The notes under the pieces are model-generated. The model did no database searches, was not told the origin of the DNA, and saw only the letters and a list, made by a program, of their open reading frames with translations. Positions 13,815 to 13,854 of a stretch of DNA of 13,854 bases are shown piece after piece. Origin of the DNA: Tepidimonas sp. UBA997 (lineage in GTDB: Bacteria > Pseudomonadota > Gammaproteobacteria > Burkholderiales > Burkholderiaceae_C); assembly GCA_002291945.1 (NCBI GenBank), contig DBAZ01000081.1, forward strand, positions 1-13,854. The letters run 5' to 3'. Numbering within the stretch: the stretch's first letter is position 1; each line of letters opens with the position of its first letter. Both the position numbers and the translations under genes were made by a program.

Positions 13815-13854
13815 GCTCGGCCAGGCTGTCTGCCGGCTGATCGAGCTCGAACTC
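13807..13854 (-). CDS. C-terminal end of an unidentified protein (partial)
   Basis: The minus strand is open from the window edge for 15 codons, giving EFELDQPADSLAERK, then TAA at 13809-13807. GC-rich third positions match the neighbouring genes, and the frame ends 43 bases before the tRNA, as expected for a gene on the same strand. It is too short to identify, and such a frame could arise by chance. Confidence 0.4.
   Translation of the reverse strand, partial: EFELDQPADSLAERK

Noticed and set aside
1..13854. Search for CRISPR arrays, transposases, integrases, toxin-antitoxin pairs and phage genes
   Set aside because: No regularly spaced repeats and no such proteins were seen; the window is core chromosome.

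Overview
The window is a housekeeping stretch of a GC-rich (low-60s %, estimated by eye) betaproteobacterial chromosome, most likely Burkholderiales of the Comamonadaceae type. This rests on the gene set (long-form MutS with an HTPMM N-terminus, MogA, PmbA/TldE next to DarP/YjgA, TrmJ next to a short-form CysE) and on protein sequences that read like betaproteobacterial homologues. No phage, insertion sequence, CRISPR array, toxin system or island signature was seen. Nearly every base is explained by conserved core genes or short spacers.

Layout. (1) 1-1824, plus strand: a 237-base leader with a TATAAT box, a direct repeat and a hairpin, then rpsU, an intrinsic terminator, yqeY and murI. (2) 1825-4701: pmbA (minus) converges on murI. 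pmbA is head to head with darP (plus), with only 21 bases between their start codons. mogA follows darP with an ATGA overlap. (3) 4702-6293: cysE and trmJ form a minus-strand pair converging on mogA across a GC-rich hairpin. (4) 6294-8051: suhB and an overlapping ycgR-like PilZ gene, plus strand. (5) 8119-10857: mutS, whose conserved N-terminus lies upstream of its first in-frame ATG. (6) 10892-13356: a plus-strand cluster of a protein-isoaspartate-methyltransferase-like gene, a single-domain rhodanese and tolC. (7) 13357-13854: a 314-base spacer with two hairpins, then on the minus strand the last 15 codons of an unidentified gene, a tRNA-Ser(GCU) with encoded CCA, and its terminator.

Functions. 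Translation and RNA are covered by rpsU, yqeY, darP, trmJ, tRNA-Ser and possibly suhB. The rest cover the cell wall (murI), molybdenum cofactor (mogA), TldD/E proteolysis (pmbA), cysteine synthesis (cysE), c-di-GMP control of motility (ycgR), mismatch repair (mutS) and envelope export (tolC).

No clearly new biological system is present. The items most worth a second look are the non-canonical methyltransferase/rhodanese/tolC cluster, the apparent non-AUG start of mutS, the very compact bidirectional pmbA/darP promoter, and the structured rpsU leader. All function calls come from reading the sequence and remembered family features; no searches were run.
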